DNA from: Exiguobacterium sp. J17977
GTDB lineage: Bacteria; Bacillota; Bacilli; Exiguobacteriales; Exiguobacteriaceae
NCBI RefSeq assembly: GCF_018616375.1
Contig: NZ_JAEQBB010000004.1
Span: 248,001 to 312,000, forward strand
Direction: 5' to 3'
DNA length: 64,000 nt
Numbering within the stretch: the first letter of the stretch is position 1; each line of letters opens with the position of its first letter. Shown here one piece after another: positions 55,250-63,162 of this stretch. Position numbers and translations under genes: made by a program. The notes below the pieces were generated by a model. It was not told where the DNA came from. It searched no databases and saw only the letters and a program-made list of their open reading frames with translations.

Positions 55250-55395
55250 TTAGTGGATCCCCCTTTACATCAATGGTCTCAAAGTAGTTGATGTTCACTC
55301 ACTTTGTGCCTGAATCGCCCACAACCACGGGGGCAAGTTAGTCCTAAGAGGTCCTAACCCTTTAAGTTGCGTTTGTCAGACCAATTGAAGTTCAC
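55250..55395 (-). ncRNA. Structured 5' leader of speD with H-type pseudoknot (candidate riboswitch)
   Basis: Read on the minus strand, the leader contains hairpin A (GTTAG...CTAAC, 55358-55337, with inner CCT/AGG), hairpin B (GCCC...GGGC, 55334-55317) and then two interleaved stems: CAAAGT (55306-55301) with ACTTTG (55285-55280), and ACATCAA (55294-55288) with TTGATGT (55273-55267). The order is 5'-P1, P2, P1', P2', an H-type pseudoknot with loops of 6, 2 and 6 bases. It ends 3 bases before the GGGGG ribosome site (55263-55259). It matches no leader family that I recognise. Confidence 0.55.
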
Positions 55396-55402
55396 GAGTT
55401 AG

Positions 55403-55431
55403 AGTGTATCGTGTTTGGGACGTCGATACAA
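55403..55431 (-). promoter_or_regulatory. SigA promoter of the speD leader
   Basis: On the minus strand TTGTAT (55431-55426), a 17-base spacer and TACACT (55408-55403). Transcription would start near 55396, giving a leader of about 150 bases before speD. Confidence 0.75.
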
Positions 55432-55479
55432 GACATTTGTTTCAATTCATTAAAAATATTTTTGTGTAAATATATTTTT

Positions 55480-56511
55480 TCAAACGTGGGTTTCTTGTTG
55501 CCCGATTTGCAAGTAGCTCGCGACCATGTCCAATAGGTCAACAACACGGCACGAATAGCCCCACTCGTTATCGTACCAAGCAAGTACTTTAACATGGTTT
55601 CCACCGAGAACCATTGTCGAATCAGCATCGATAATCGACGAACGCTCATCACCGTTGAAGTCGATCGAGACGAGCGGTTCGTTCGAGACACCGAGGATGC
55701 CCGTCATCTCTCCGTGAGCGGCGCGCTCGAACGCCTCATTTACTTCATCGACCGTCACGTCCCGGCGCAACTCGACGACGAGGTCAACGAGCGAGACGTT
55801 CGGTGTCGGGACGCGAAGTGCCATCCCGTTCAACTTACCTTGCAATTCAGGCAAGACGAGTCCGATGGCTTTGGCAGCCCCGGTCGAAGTCGGTATAATG
55901 GAACTACCACAAGCACGGGCGCGCCGTAGGTCTTTATGCGGATTGTCGATATTGTTTTGATCATTCGTATAGGCATGCACGGTCGTGACGAGTCCCGTCT
56001 CGATTCCGAACGTCGAGTCCAATACTTTCACGACCGGGCCGAGACAGTTCGTCGTGCACGAGGCGTTCGAAATGACGTGATCGTGTTCCGGTAAATAGTC
56101 ACGATCGTTGACCCCCATGACAATCGTCCGCAGCTCCCCTTTTCCTGGTGCCGTCAAAATAACTTTCTTCGCACCGGCCGTCAAATGTTTTTTCGCCCCG
56201 ACATCTGAATTGAATTTACCGGTCGCCTCGATGACGATTTCAACCCCGAGCTCGTTCCACGGCAACCGCTCCGGATCACGCTCGGAGACGAGCATGATTC
56301 GCTTCCCATCAACTTCAAGCGCATCCCCATGCGCCCGGACCGTGAGTGTGAACGGTCCGTGGACCGTGTCGTGCTTAATCAAGTGGGCGAGCGTCTCCGC
56401 CGGATAACTCGCATTGATGGCGACCACGTCGTGACGCCCTTCAAGCATCAATTTTCGGAACACCATTCTCCCGATTCGACCAAATCCATTGATTGCAACT
56501 TTCGTCCCCAT
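55480..56511 (-). CDS. gapB: Glyceraldehyde-3-phosphate dehydrogenase, GapB type
   Basis: A 343-residue dehydrogenase with the NAD Rossmann start KVAINGFGRIGRMVFRK and catalytic cysteine in SNASCTTNCLGPV, histidine in TTVHAYTND. The GapB rather than GapA assignment rests on context (speD, coaE, polA) and on the RRARACGSSIIPTSTGAAKAIG segment being compatible with NADP use; it would then work in gluconeogenesis. The ATG at 56511 follows GGGGG. A cre-like site overlaps its promoter. Confidence 0.9.
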   Translation of the reverse strand: MGTKVAINGFGRIGRMVFRKLMLEGRHDVVAINASYPAETLAHLIKHDTVHGPFTLTVRAHGDALEVDGKRIMLVSERDPERLPWNELGVEIVIEATGKFNSDVGAKKHLTAGAKKVILTAPGKGELRTIVMGVNDRDYLPEHDHVISNASCTTNCLGPVVKVLDSTFGIETGLVTTVHAYTNDQNNIDNPHKDLRRARACGSSIIPTSTGAAKAIGLVLPELQGKLNGMALRVPTPNVSLVDLVVELRRDVTVDEVNEAFERAAHGEMTGILGVSNEPLVSIDFNGDERSSIIDADSTMVLGGNHVKVLAWYDNEWGYSCRVVDLLDMVASYLQIGQQETHV

Positions 56512-56544
56512 GTAAAGTCCCCCTTTTTTCTGCGTTACGACACC

Positions 56545-56573
56545 ATTATAACGGAAAAATGGAAGCGTTTTCA
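56545..56573 (-). promoter_or_regulatory. gapB promoter with overlapping cre site
   Basis: On the minus strand a TATAAT -10 (56550-56545) lies 17 bases from TGAAAA (56573-56568). The sequence TGAAAACGCTTCCA (56573-56560) matches all positions of the CcpA consensus TGWAARCGYTWNCW and covers the -35, so CcpA-HPr-Ser-P binding should repress gapB on glucose. Confidence 0.75.
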
Positions 56574-56666
56574 CTATGAATCGTCACATTTCTTTCACTT
56601 TTTTACAGTTTCAGATTTGAAAAAGAGGGAAATTTGGTGAAGAGCTTGGAAAGGAGCTAGGACAGC

Positions 56667-57149
56667 ATGTTCGATTGGACCGATTTAGACAAATTTATCA
56701 TCTCGTTTTTCATCATTTTGCCGATAGTGACGATTATCCATCAATTCGGCCATTTCTTCTTCGCGAAACTATTTGGGGGTTCGCTCGATATGGAGATTGG
56801 GACCGGTAAGAAATTATTCAAAGTCGGGCGCCTTCAATTCAACCGTGTCTACTTCTATGACGCGTGGTGTCAGTTCAGCGACTTGAAATATAGTAACCGC
56901 TTGACCAGGAGTCTCGTATACGCGGGCGGATCCATCTTCAACCTATCGAGCATCTTGATCGTGAACGCCTTCATCTTGATGCGTGAGATTGAACCGACGC
57001 TCTATACGTATCAATTCGCGTACTTCTCGTTTTATTACGTGTTCTTCTCGCTCTATCCGATTTATTATTCGAACGGTCATCCAAGTGACGGCCGAGCCAT
57101 CTTCGACACATGGAAGAAAGGCCGACCGGACTCAGACCCATTGAACTGA
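56667..57149 (+). CDS. M50-like membrane protein with altered HExxH (HQFGH)
   Basis: A 160-residue protein with helices at about 9-24, 85-104 and 115-135. The first holds IIHQFGHFFFAKLFGG, the position of the HExxH zinc site of site-2-protease (M50) family members, but with Gln in place of the catalytic Glu (H25-Q26-x-x-H29). A late NGHPSDGRAIFDTW resembles the NPxPxDG second motif and keeps the Asp (D141). It may be a non-proteolytic relative. GGAAAGGAG precedes the ATG. In B. subtilis unrelated genes lie between gapB and coaE. Confidence 0.72.
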   Translation: MFDWTDLDKFIISFFIILPIVTIIHQFGHFFFAKLFGGSLDMEIGTGKKLFKVGRLQFNRVYFYDAWCQFSDLKYSNRLTRSLVYAGGSIFNLSSILIVNAFILMREIEPTLYTYQFAYFSFYYVFFSLYPIYYSNGHPSDGRAIFDTWKKGRPDSDPLN

Positions 57150-57151
57150 AC

Positions 57152-57185
57152 AAAAAAAGAAGGCGCTCAGTCGCCTTCTTTTTTC
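57152..57185. terminator. Bidirectional terminator (M50-like gene / coaE)
   Basis: AAAAAAGAAGGCG and CGCCTTCTTTTTT pair around a 5-base loop, between convergent genes. It overlaps the last coaE codons. Confidence 0.92.
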
Positions 57186-57772
57186 ATGTCTTCAAATTGT
57201 TCGACGAGGCGGGCCACTTGGGCCGACAAATCGCCTAAGGCACCGTTGTTGTTGATTAAAAAATCAGCCTGTTGCTTCTTCTCTTCAATCGGCATCTGGG
57301 CATGGATGCGCGCGAGCGCTTCAGCTTTCGTCAAGCCGTTCCGCTCCATGAGGCGCATCAGCTGAATCTCCTCCCGACAATAGACGACGACCGTATAATC
57401 GACGAGGTCCCGCATCGTCCCTTCGAACAAGAGCGGGATGTCGAAGATGACGACCTTCTCGCCCGCCGCCTCATAGCCACGCATCTCCTCGAGCATCTCC
57501 TCGCGGATGGCCGGATGCATGAGTTGATTCAGCAAGTGACGTTTGGCATCATCATGGAAAATCTCACGCCCGAGCGCCTGACGGTTCAATGCGTCGCCCG
57601 AGAAGCATTGTGGGAACGCCTCACGAACGGCCGCGAACGCCTTGCCTCCCGGCTCGATGACGATCCGCGCCATTTTATCGGCATCGATAATCGGGATTCC
57701 TTGTTTTCGAAACAGACGGGATACGGTCGACTTCCCTGTCGCAATTCCACCTGTCAAACCAATCTTCAACAT
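57167..57772 (-). CDS. coaE: Dephospho-CoA kinase
   Basis: A 201-residue P-loop kinase for the last step of CoA synthesis: Walker A GLTGGIATGKSTVSR, DADKMAR, the lid HPAIREEM and VVVYCREEIQLMRLMERNGL. The ATG at 57772 has GAGGTGG at good spacing; three in-frame codons upstream are not used. It is 12 bases after mutM, the conserved polA-mutM-coaE order. Confidence 0.95.
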   Translation of the reverse strand: MLKIGLTGGIATGKSTVSRLFRKQGIPIIDADKMARIVIEPGGKAFAAVREAFPQCFSGDALNRQALGREIFHDDAKRHLLNQLMHPAIREEMLEEMRGYEAAGEKVVIFDIPLLFEGTMRDLVDYTVVVYCREEIQLMRLMERNGLTKAEALARIHAQMPIEEKKQQADFLINNNGALGDLSAQVARLVEQFEDMKKEGD

Positions 57773-57784
57773 CGTGTCCACCTC

Positions 57785-58609
57785 TTACTGTTGGCAGTGC
57801 GGACAGTAGTGCGTGCCCCGTCCGCCCAATTTCATCTTTTCAATCGGTCGGCCGCATCGTTTACACGGCTCACCGGTCTGACCATATACGTAGAGCGTCT
57901 CTTGATACGTTCCGCTCGCCCCATCCGGATTCGTGTAGCTTCGGATTGTGCTCCCGCCGCGCTCAATCGCTTCAGTCAACACGGCCACAGCTTCTTGATG
58001 CACCAAGCGCACCTCGTCAAGCGAGAGCGAGGCCGCCGGGCGCGTCGGATGGACCCCGGCCCGGAACAACGTCTCATCGACGTAAATGTTGCCGAGACCG
58101 ACGAAAATCGACTGGTCGAGGAGTGCCGTCTTGATGGCACGGACATTCATCCGCTTCAAGCGGGTGTGGAGCGTCTCCGCCGTCACTCCCGAATCGAACG
58201 GTTCAAGTGCGAGTAGCGACAGCGGCGGTGTCACATACAACTCGTCATTCGTCTTCAGTTCCATCGTGCCGAACTTTCTGACATCGTTGTAATGAAGCGT
58301 CGTCCCGTCCGTGAACGTGAAGACGACGTGCGTATGTTTGACCGGATTGACCATTTCGTCATGTGGGAAGAATTTCCCTTCCATTCGGAGATGCGAAACG
58401 AGATATCCGTTCGTCAATTTGAACAAAATAAATTTCCCCCGTCGCTCGACGTCTTGTATCGTCTCGTCGAGCAACTGTTGTTTCCAAATCTCCGGTTCGT
58501 GTCCCCGAATGATTTTCGCGTCGAGCACTTCGACATTTGCAATCGTTTTTCCGGAGACGAACGGTCGCAATCGGCGACAGACCGTCTCCACTTCTGGTAA
58601 TTCAGGCAT
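57785..58609 (-). CDS. mutM: Formamidopyrimidine-DNA glycosylase
   Basis: A 274-residue bifunctional glycosylase/AP lyase removing 8-oxoguanine. Catalytic P2 and E3 follow the initiator Met (MPELPEVETV), the H2TH region holds GLGNIYVDETLFRAGVHP, and the C-terminal zinc finger is CKRCGRPIEKMKLGGRGTHYCPHC (four cysteines). The ATG at 58609 is required for the catalytic Pro at position 2 and follows AAAGGAA. Confidence 0.98.
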   Translation of the reverse strand: MPELPEVETVCRRLRPFVSGKTIANVEVLDAKIIRGHEPEIWKQQLLDETIQDVERRGKFILFKLTNGYLVSHLRMEGKFFPHDEMVNPVKHTHVVFTFTDGTTLHYNDVRKFGTMELKTNDELYVTPPLSLLALEPFDSGVTAETLHTRLKRMNVRAIKTALLDQSIFVGLGNIYVDETLFRAGVHPTRPAASLSLDEVRLVHQEAVAVLTEAIERGGSTIRSYTNPDGASGTYQETLYVYGQTGEPCKRCGRPIEKMKLGGRGTHYCPHCQQ

Positions 58610-58629
58610 ATTGATTTCCTTTCTCGCTC

Positions 58630-61227
58630 TTATTTCGTGTCGAACCACGTCTCACCAAACGAACCGTCCGCGCGGAGCGGGACATCCAAGGTGATTGTGT
58701 GCTCCATCGCTTGCTTGACGATTTTTTCGAGCGCTTCCGTCTCTGCTTTCGGTCCTTCGAAGATGAGTTCATCGTGGACTTGAAGCAATAATTTCGAGCG
58801 TAAGCCCGATTCGCGGAGCGCCACATCGACGTCAATCATCGCTTTCTTGATAATATCGGCTGCCGTCCCTTGAATCGGCGTATTGATGGCCGTCCGTTCG
58901 GCGAAACCGCGCAAGTTGAAGTTGCGGGAATGGATGTCCGGGATATTGCGGCGGCGTTTCAACATCGTCTCGACGTAGCCGTGTTCCCGGGCCCGTTCGA
59001 TGGCGGCATCCATGAATCGTTTCACTCCTGGGAACTGCTCGAAGTACGTATCGATGAACGTCTGCGCTTCTTTTCGGCTAATGCCGAGGTTTTGCGACAG
59101 CCCGTAATCACTAATGCCATAGATGATTCCGAAGTTGACCGCTTTCGCTTGGCGTCGCATGAGCGACGTCACTTCTTCTTTGGCGACCCGGAACACGTTG
59201 GCTGCCGTCGACGTATGGATATCCTCGTCATGCAGGAACGCCTCGAGCATCTTTTCATCCTGCGACATGTGGGCCATGATGCGGAGTTCGATTTGTGAGT
59301 AGTCGACCGCATAGAGCACCCAATCGGATTCGCTCGCCGTGAACGCCTTACGAATCCGGCGCCCTTCTTCCAAGCGAATCGGGATGTTTTGCAAGTTCGG
59401 GTTGACCGACGATAATCGTCCCGTCTGCGTCAACGTCTGCGTGTAACGGGTATGGATTTTCCCGTCGTCCTTGATGACTTTCTGTAACCCCTCGACGTAC
59501 GTCGACTGCAACTTCCCAAGTTCGCGGTAATGCATGATATGTTCGACGATCGGGTGGAGTGGTGCAAGCTTCTCAAGCACGTCCGCCGCCGTCGAGTACC
59601 CCGTCTTTGTCTTCTTGACCGGCGGCAACGCCAGCTTCTCGAACAAGATGACGCCGAGTTGCTTCGGTGAATTGATATTGAACGCTTCACCGGCGAGGCT
59701 GTGAATTTCGGTCTCGAGCTGAAGCAGGCGTTCGCGAAGATCGTCTTCCATCACCTTCAACGTCGCCACATCGACATGAATCCCGGCCCACTCCATCTCA
59801 GCGAGCACCGAGGCGAGCGGTCGTTCCAAATCCTCATACAGCGATGTCTGCTCGTTTTTGACGAGTTCGTTACTGACGTTGACGAACAACGTCAAGATGG
59901 CCATCACCTTCTCCCCGAGGTGCTGGTCGAGGACGTCTTGATCCGGCACGTGCAGTTTGGCACCTTTTCCGTATACGGCCTCGTCTTCCGGCAACGCGTA
60001 TTCGAAATGGGCGGCAATCGAGTCGAGCGTCGTCCCGCCCGATAAGTTGAGCAAATAGCCGGCGACGAGCAAGTCCTCGTAGCCTCGAAGCGACACGCCG
60101 TGGCGCTTCAGTTGAATGATTGTCTGTTTCGCATCGAGACAAATCGTGGCCCGGTCTTCATCCGCCAGCCACTCGCGGACAGTCGAGACGTCTAAGAGCG
60201 ACACGTCGCCGACGGTCACTCCGGCTTTTGAAGCGATGGCTACGCCGATGACCGGTTCTTCGAAATAATCGTCGCGAAGTTGTTCGAGGAAGAGGACCGC
60301 CTCTGTCAAATCTTGCTCGTCAATCCCGATGTGGTTCACGTCACGCACTTCCACGGCTTCCTCGCTCGACGCGTCGAGACTCAGTTTCCCGAGAAGCGAC
60401 TTGAACTGCAGGCTCATGAACAGCGGCTTCACTCTTCCAGCGTCATACGGATGGAACGTGAGCTCGTCCATGGTGACGTCAATCGGCACGTCGGTATAAA
60501 TCGTCGCCAATTGTTTCGACATGAGCGCTTCTCGCTCGTTCGCCTCGACTTTCTCTTTTTGTTTCCCTTTTAGTTCGTGCGTATGTTCATACAGGCCTTC
60601 TACGGAACCGTAGGCCGTGAGCAATTTGAGGGCCGTCTTCTCACCGACACCGGGGATGCCCGGGATGTTATCGGATTTATCGCCCATCAGCCCCTTCAAA
60701 TCAATCATTTGAAGCGGGCTCAGTCCCTCATACCGCTCGTGGAATGCCGCCGCGTCCATCGCCTCGACGTCGGTGATACCGCGCTTCGTCAAATAGACGG
60801 TGACACGGTCGTCAATCAACTGCAGTAAATCCTTATCACCGGTGACGACCGTCACTTGGTCGAACGCGGTATTTTTTGAAAGCGTCCCGATGATGTCATC
60901 GGCCTCGTACTGGTCGAGCTCAAGCACTTTGATGCCGAACGCCTCGCAAATCTCACGGACGATCGGGAATTGCTCGCGAAGCTCACCCGGTGTTTTTTGC
61001 CGTCCGCCTTTATAGTCGGCATACGTGTCGTGGCGGAACGTCTTTTTCGACGCATCGAACGCGACCGCGAAATGTGTCGGCTGTTCGTCTTCCATCAGCT
61101 TCAATAACATCATCGTGAACCCGTACACGGCGTTCGTGTTCCGACCGCTCGCATCCGTCATCGGAGGCAACGCGAAAAAGGCACGATACGTGAGTGAGTT
61201 TCCGTCAAGGAGTAGTAGTTTATTCAT
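58630..61227 (-). CDS. polA: DNA polymerase I
   Basis: An 865-residue polymerase for repair and Okazaki-fragment processing. It has a 5'-3' exonuclease domain (LLLDGNSLTYRAFFALP; MGDKSDNIPGIPGVGEKTA), a central 3'-5' exonuclease-like domain that lacks the acidic DxE motif and is presumably inactive as in other Bacilli, and the polymerase domain (VDYSQIELRIMAHMSQDEKM; RRQAKAVNFGIIYG; QVHDELIFE). Upstream of mutM and coaE in one operon. Confidence 0.98.
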   Translation of the reverse strand: MNKLLLLDGNSLTYRAFFALPPMTDASGRNTNAVYGFTMMLLKLMEDEQPTHFAVAFDASKKTFRHDTYADYKGGRQKTPGELREQFPIVREICEAFGIKVLELDQYEADDIIGTLSKNTAFDQVTVVTGDKDLLQLIDDRVTVYLTKRGITDVEAMDAAAFHERYEGLSPLQMIDLKGLMGDKSDNIPGIPGVGEKTALKLLTAYGSVEGLYEHTHELKGKQKEKVEANEREALMSKQLATIYTDVPIDVTMDELTFHPYDAGRVKPLFMSLQFKSLLGKLSLDASSEEAVEVRDVNHIGIDEQDLTEAVLFLEQLRDDYFEEPVIGVAIASKAGVTVGDVSLLDVSTVREWLADEDRATICLDAKQTIIQLKRHGVSLRGYEDLLVAGYLLNLSGGTTLDSIAAHFEYALPEDEAVYGKGAKLHVPDQDVLDQHLGEKVMAILTLFVNVSNELVKNEQTSLYEDLERPLASVLAEMEWAGIHVDVATLKVMEDDLRERLLQLETEIHSLAGEAFNINSPKQLGVILFEKLALPPVKKTKTGYSTAADVLEKLAPLHPIVEHIMHYRELGKLQSTYVEGLQKVIKDDGKIHTRYTQTLTQTGRLSSVNPNLQNIPIRLEEGRRIRKAFTASESDWVLYAVDYSQIELRIMAHMSQDEKMLEAFLHDEDIHTSTAANVFRVAKEEVTSLMRRQAKAVNFGIIYGISDYGLSQNLGISRKEAQTFIDTYFEQFPGVKRFMDAAIERAREHGYVETMLKRRRNIPDIHSRNFNLRGFAERTAINTPIQGTAADIIKKAMIDVDVALRESGLRSKLLLQVHDELIFEGPKAETEALEKIVKQAMEHTITLDVPLRADGSFGETWFDTK

Positions 61228-61281
61228 TGGACAACCTCCATTCTATCTGGTTCCATCATATCATACGGGTACATGCGTTCG

Positions 61282-61318
61282 AAAAAAAAGACCCTTTTCT
61301 AGAAACTAGAAAAGGGTC
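61282..61318 (-). terminator. Terminator of phoP-phoR
   Basis: On the minus strand GACCCTTTTCTAG and CTAGAAAAGGGTC pair (13 bp), followed by eight T. It ends about 55 bases before polA. Confidence 0.93.
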
Positions 61319-61323
61319 AATCT

Positions 61324-61381
61324 TCCCGATCGAGTGGAGATGAGCACCAATCGGGACACGAGATGATGAAGAGGTCTCATC
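61324..61381 (-). other. Interleaved inverted repeats in the phoR 3' region
   Basis: TCCCGAT (61324-61330) is complementary to ATCGGGA (61350-61356), and GATGAG (61339-61344) to CTCATC (61376-61381). The pairs interleave, so the phoPR transcript could form a pseudoknot just before its terminator. Chance formation is possible. Confidence 0.3.
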
Positions 61382-61434
61382 CATAGAGTAGCATCGCTTT
61401 GTAAAGCCGGTATGAATTCGCCATGAATTCCTTG

Positions 61435-63162
61435 TTAAGCACTCGGGAATTTGATGGTGAACGTCGTCCCTTCACCTTCGACGCTGTCGACTTGAATCGT
61501 CGCGTGATGGAGATCGACAATATGCTTGACGATGGCGAGGCCGAGTCCGGTCCCACCGGAATTTCGGCTCCGCGCCTTATCGACCCGGTAGAACCGTTCA
61601 AAGATTCGGCCCACTTCTTTCGGCGCGATGCCGATGCCATTGTCTTTGACGATCAAATAAGAGCCGTCCGGTCTCTTCTCGACCGCAATCTCGACTTGGC
61701 TGCCTTCCGGCGAGTAGTTGATCGCATTGGCGACGAGATTCAAGATGACTTGTTTGATTCGGTTCATGTCCGCCTGTAAGACGACTTCCCCATCGTGGCG
61801 CGATTCCAAATGAATCGATTTCTGTTCTGCTTTTTGACTGAGCACGAGGCAGACTTCCTCGACGAGCTGATTGAGCTGGACCGGGGTGAACTCCAAATGG
61901 AAATCCTCCCGTTCGAGCCGCGACAGTTCGAGCAAGTCCTCGACGAGCATCTGCATGCGCGTCGCTTCTTTTTGAATGATATCCAAGAATTGATCGCGCA
62001 GTTCCGGTACTTCTTTCGCCCCGTCGAGCAGCGTCTCGCTGAAGCCGCGAATCGATGTGAGTGGTGTCTTCAACTCATGGCTGACGTTCGCGACGAAATC
62101 TTTGCGCATCTTCTCGAGACGCTTTAACTCGGTGATGTCGTTAAAGAGAAGCGTCGTCCCGCGCAACATGCCTGTATCACTGAAAATCGGCGCGGCCGAC
62201 ACCATATACGTCTTTTGATTGAAACCGGATCGGATTGACAGTTGTCGGCGGTGCGGCTCCTCTGTCAAATAAACGTCTTCAATCAACGTCTCGACGTCCG
62301 GGCTCGGCAAGATGCCGTGATAAAACTGGCCGATCATCAATTCATCATATTGGAACATGTCGCGATACGAGCGGTTGACGAGTGTCACGATGCCACGTTC
62401 GTCGACCAAGAGCAACCCTGCCCCCATATACTCGATGAGCGACTCTAGCCTTGCCCGTTGAACCGATTCGCCGAGTGAGATCGTCTCTAAATTGCGGGCG
62501 AGCACGTTAATCGATCCGGCCAGACTGCCTGTCTCTTCATCGTTTCGCAACTCATAGACGCGGGCCCGATAGTTCCCGTCCGCCAGTTCCCGCAAGACGA
62601 TGGTCGCCTCGTCGATCGGTCGGATGAATTGGTTCGTCAGGTTGTGTAAAACAAAAAGGATTAAGAAGAACGAGAAAATCAAGGCCAAGGCGATGGTCAG
62701 CCAAATTCGGTCATATACCCCTTCCAAATCGGAGACGTAACGGATAAAGCTCAAGTACACCGTGTCACCGGATGACAGTTCGATTGGCTTCGTGAACTGA
62801 ATCAAGTCATCCCGTGTCTCGTTTCCGAACGTCCCACCTTCCGGAATCGACGCGGCATCCATCCGGAAATCAAATGAGCCGACCCGAAACGGCGTCCCAG
62901 CGATGACTTCCATCCGACGATTGAGGAGCAAGATATCGAAACTGCTCTCATCATCGATTTGGCCGACGTAGTCTTGGATGTCCGCAAGGTCGCCTCCATC
63001 TAAATAGAGCGCAGCCAACTCAGCGTCTTCTTTCAACCGGTCGCGTTCAGAATCCAAATAAAAGTCTTTGAACAATTGACCGAGCACGATTCCGAGGGTC
63101 AATAAGACGCCCGTCACGAGCAGGATGAGCGTCGTCAAAAACCGCGAGCGGTACGTCTTCAT
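61435..63162 (-). CDS. phoR: Phosphate-sensing histidine kinase PhoR
   Basis: A 575-residue sensor kinase with TM1 about 7-29, an extracytoplasmic domain of about 115 residues, TM2 about 150-172, HAMP about 172-225, a PAS domain (about 240-335; GAGLLLVDERGIVTLVNRSYRDMF), phospho-acceptor H362 in VANVSHELKTPLTSIRGF, and ATPase boxes (NLVANAINYSPEG, VKDNGIGIAPKEV, SRNSGGTGLGLAIVKHIV). It overlaps phoP by 4 bases. Confidence 0.95.
   Translation of the reverse strand: MKTYRSRFLTTLILLVTGVLLTLGIVLGQLFKDFYLDSERDRLKEDAELAALYLDGGDLADIQDYVGQIDDESSFDILLLNRRMEVIAGTPFRVGSFDFRMDAASIPEGGTFGNETRDDLIQFTKPIELSSGDTVYLSFIRYVSDLEGVYDRIWLTIALALIFSFFLILFVLHNLTNQFIRPIDEATIVLRELADGNYRARVYELRNDEETGSLAGSINVLARNLETISLGESVQRARLESLIEYMGAGLLLVDERGIVTLVNRSYRDMFQYDELMIGQFYHGILPSPDVETLIEDVYLTEEPHRRQLSIRSGFNQKTYMVSAAPIFSDTGMLRGTTLLFNDITELKRLEKMRKDFVANVSHELKTPLTSIRGFSETLLDGAKEVPELRDQFLDIIQKEATRMQMLVEDLLELSRLEREDFHLEFTPVQLNQLVEEVCLVLSQKAEQKSIHLESRHDGEVVLQADMNRIKQVILNLVANAINYSPEGSQVEIAVEKRPDGSYLIVKDNGIGIAPKEVGRIFERFYRVDKARSRNSGGTGLGLAIVKHIVDLHHATIQVDSVEGEGTTFTIKFPSA

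Noticed and set aside
60000-60400. Loss of the 3'-5' exonuclease motif in polA as a possible defect
   Set aside because: Absence of the acidic residues in this domain is normal for Bacillus-type DNA polymerase I.
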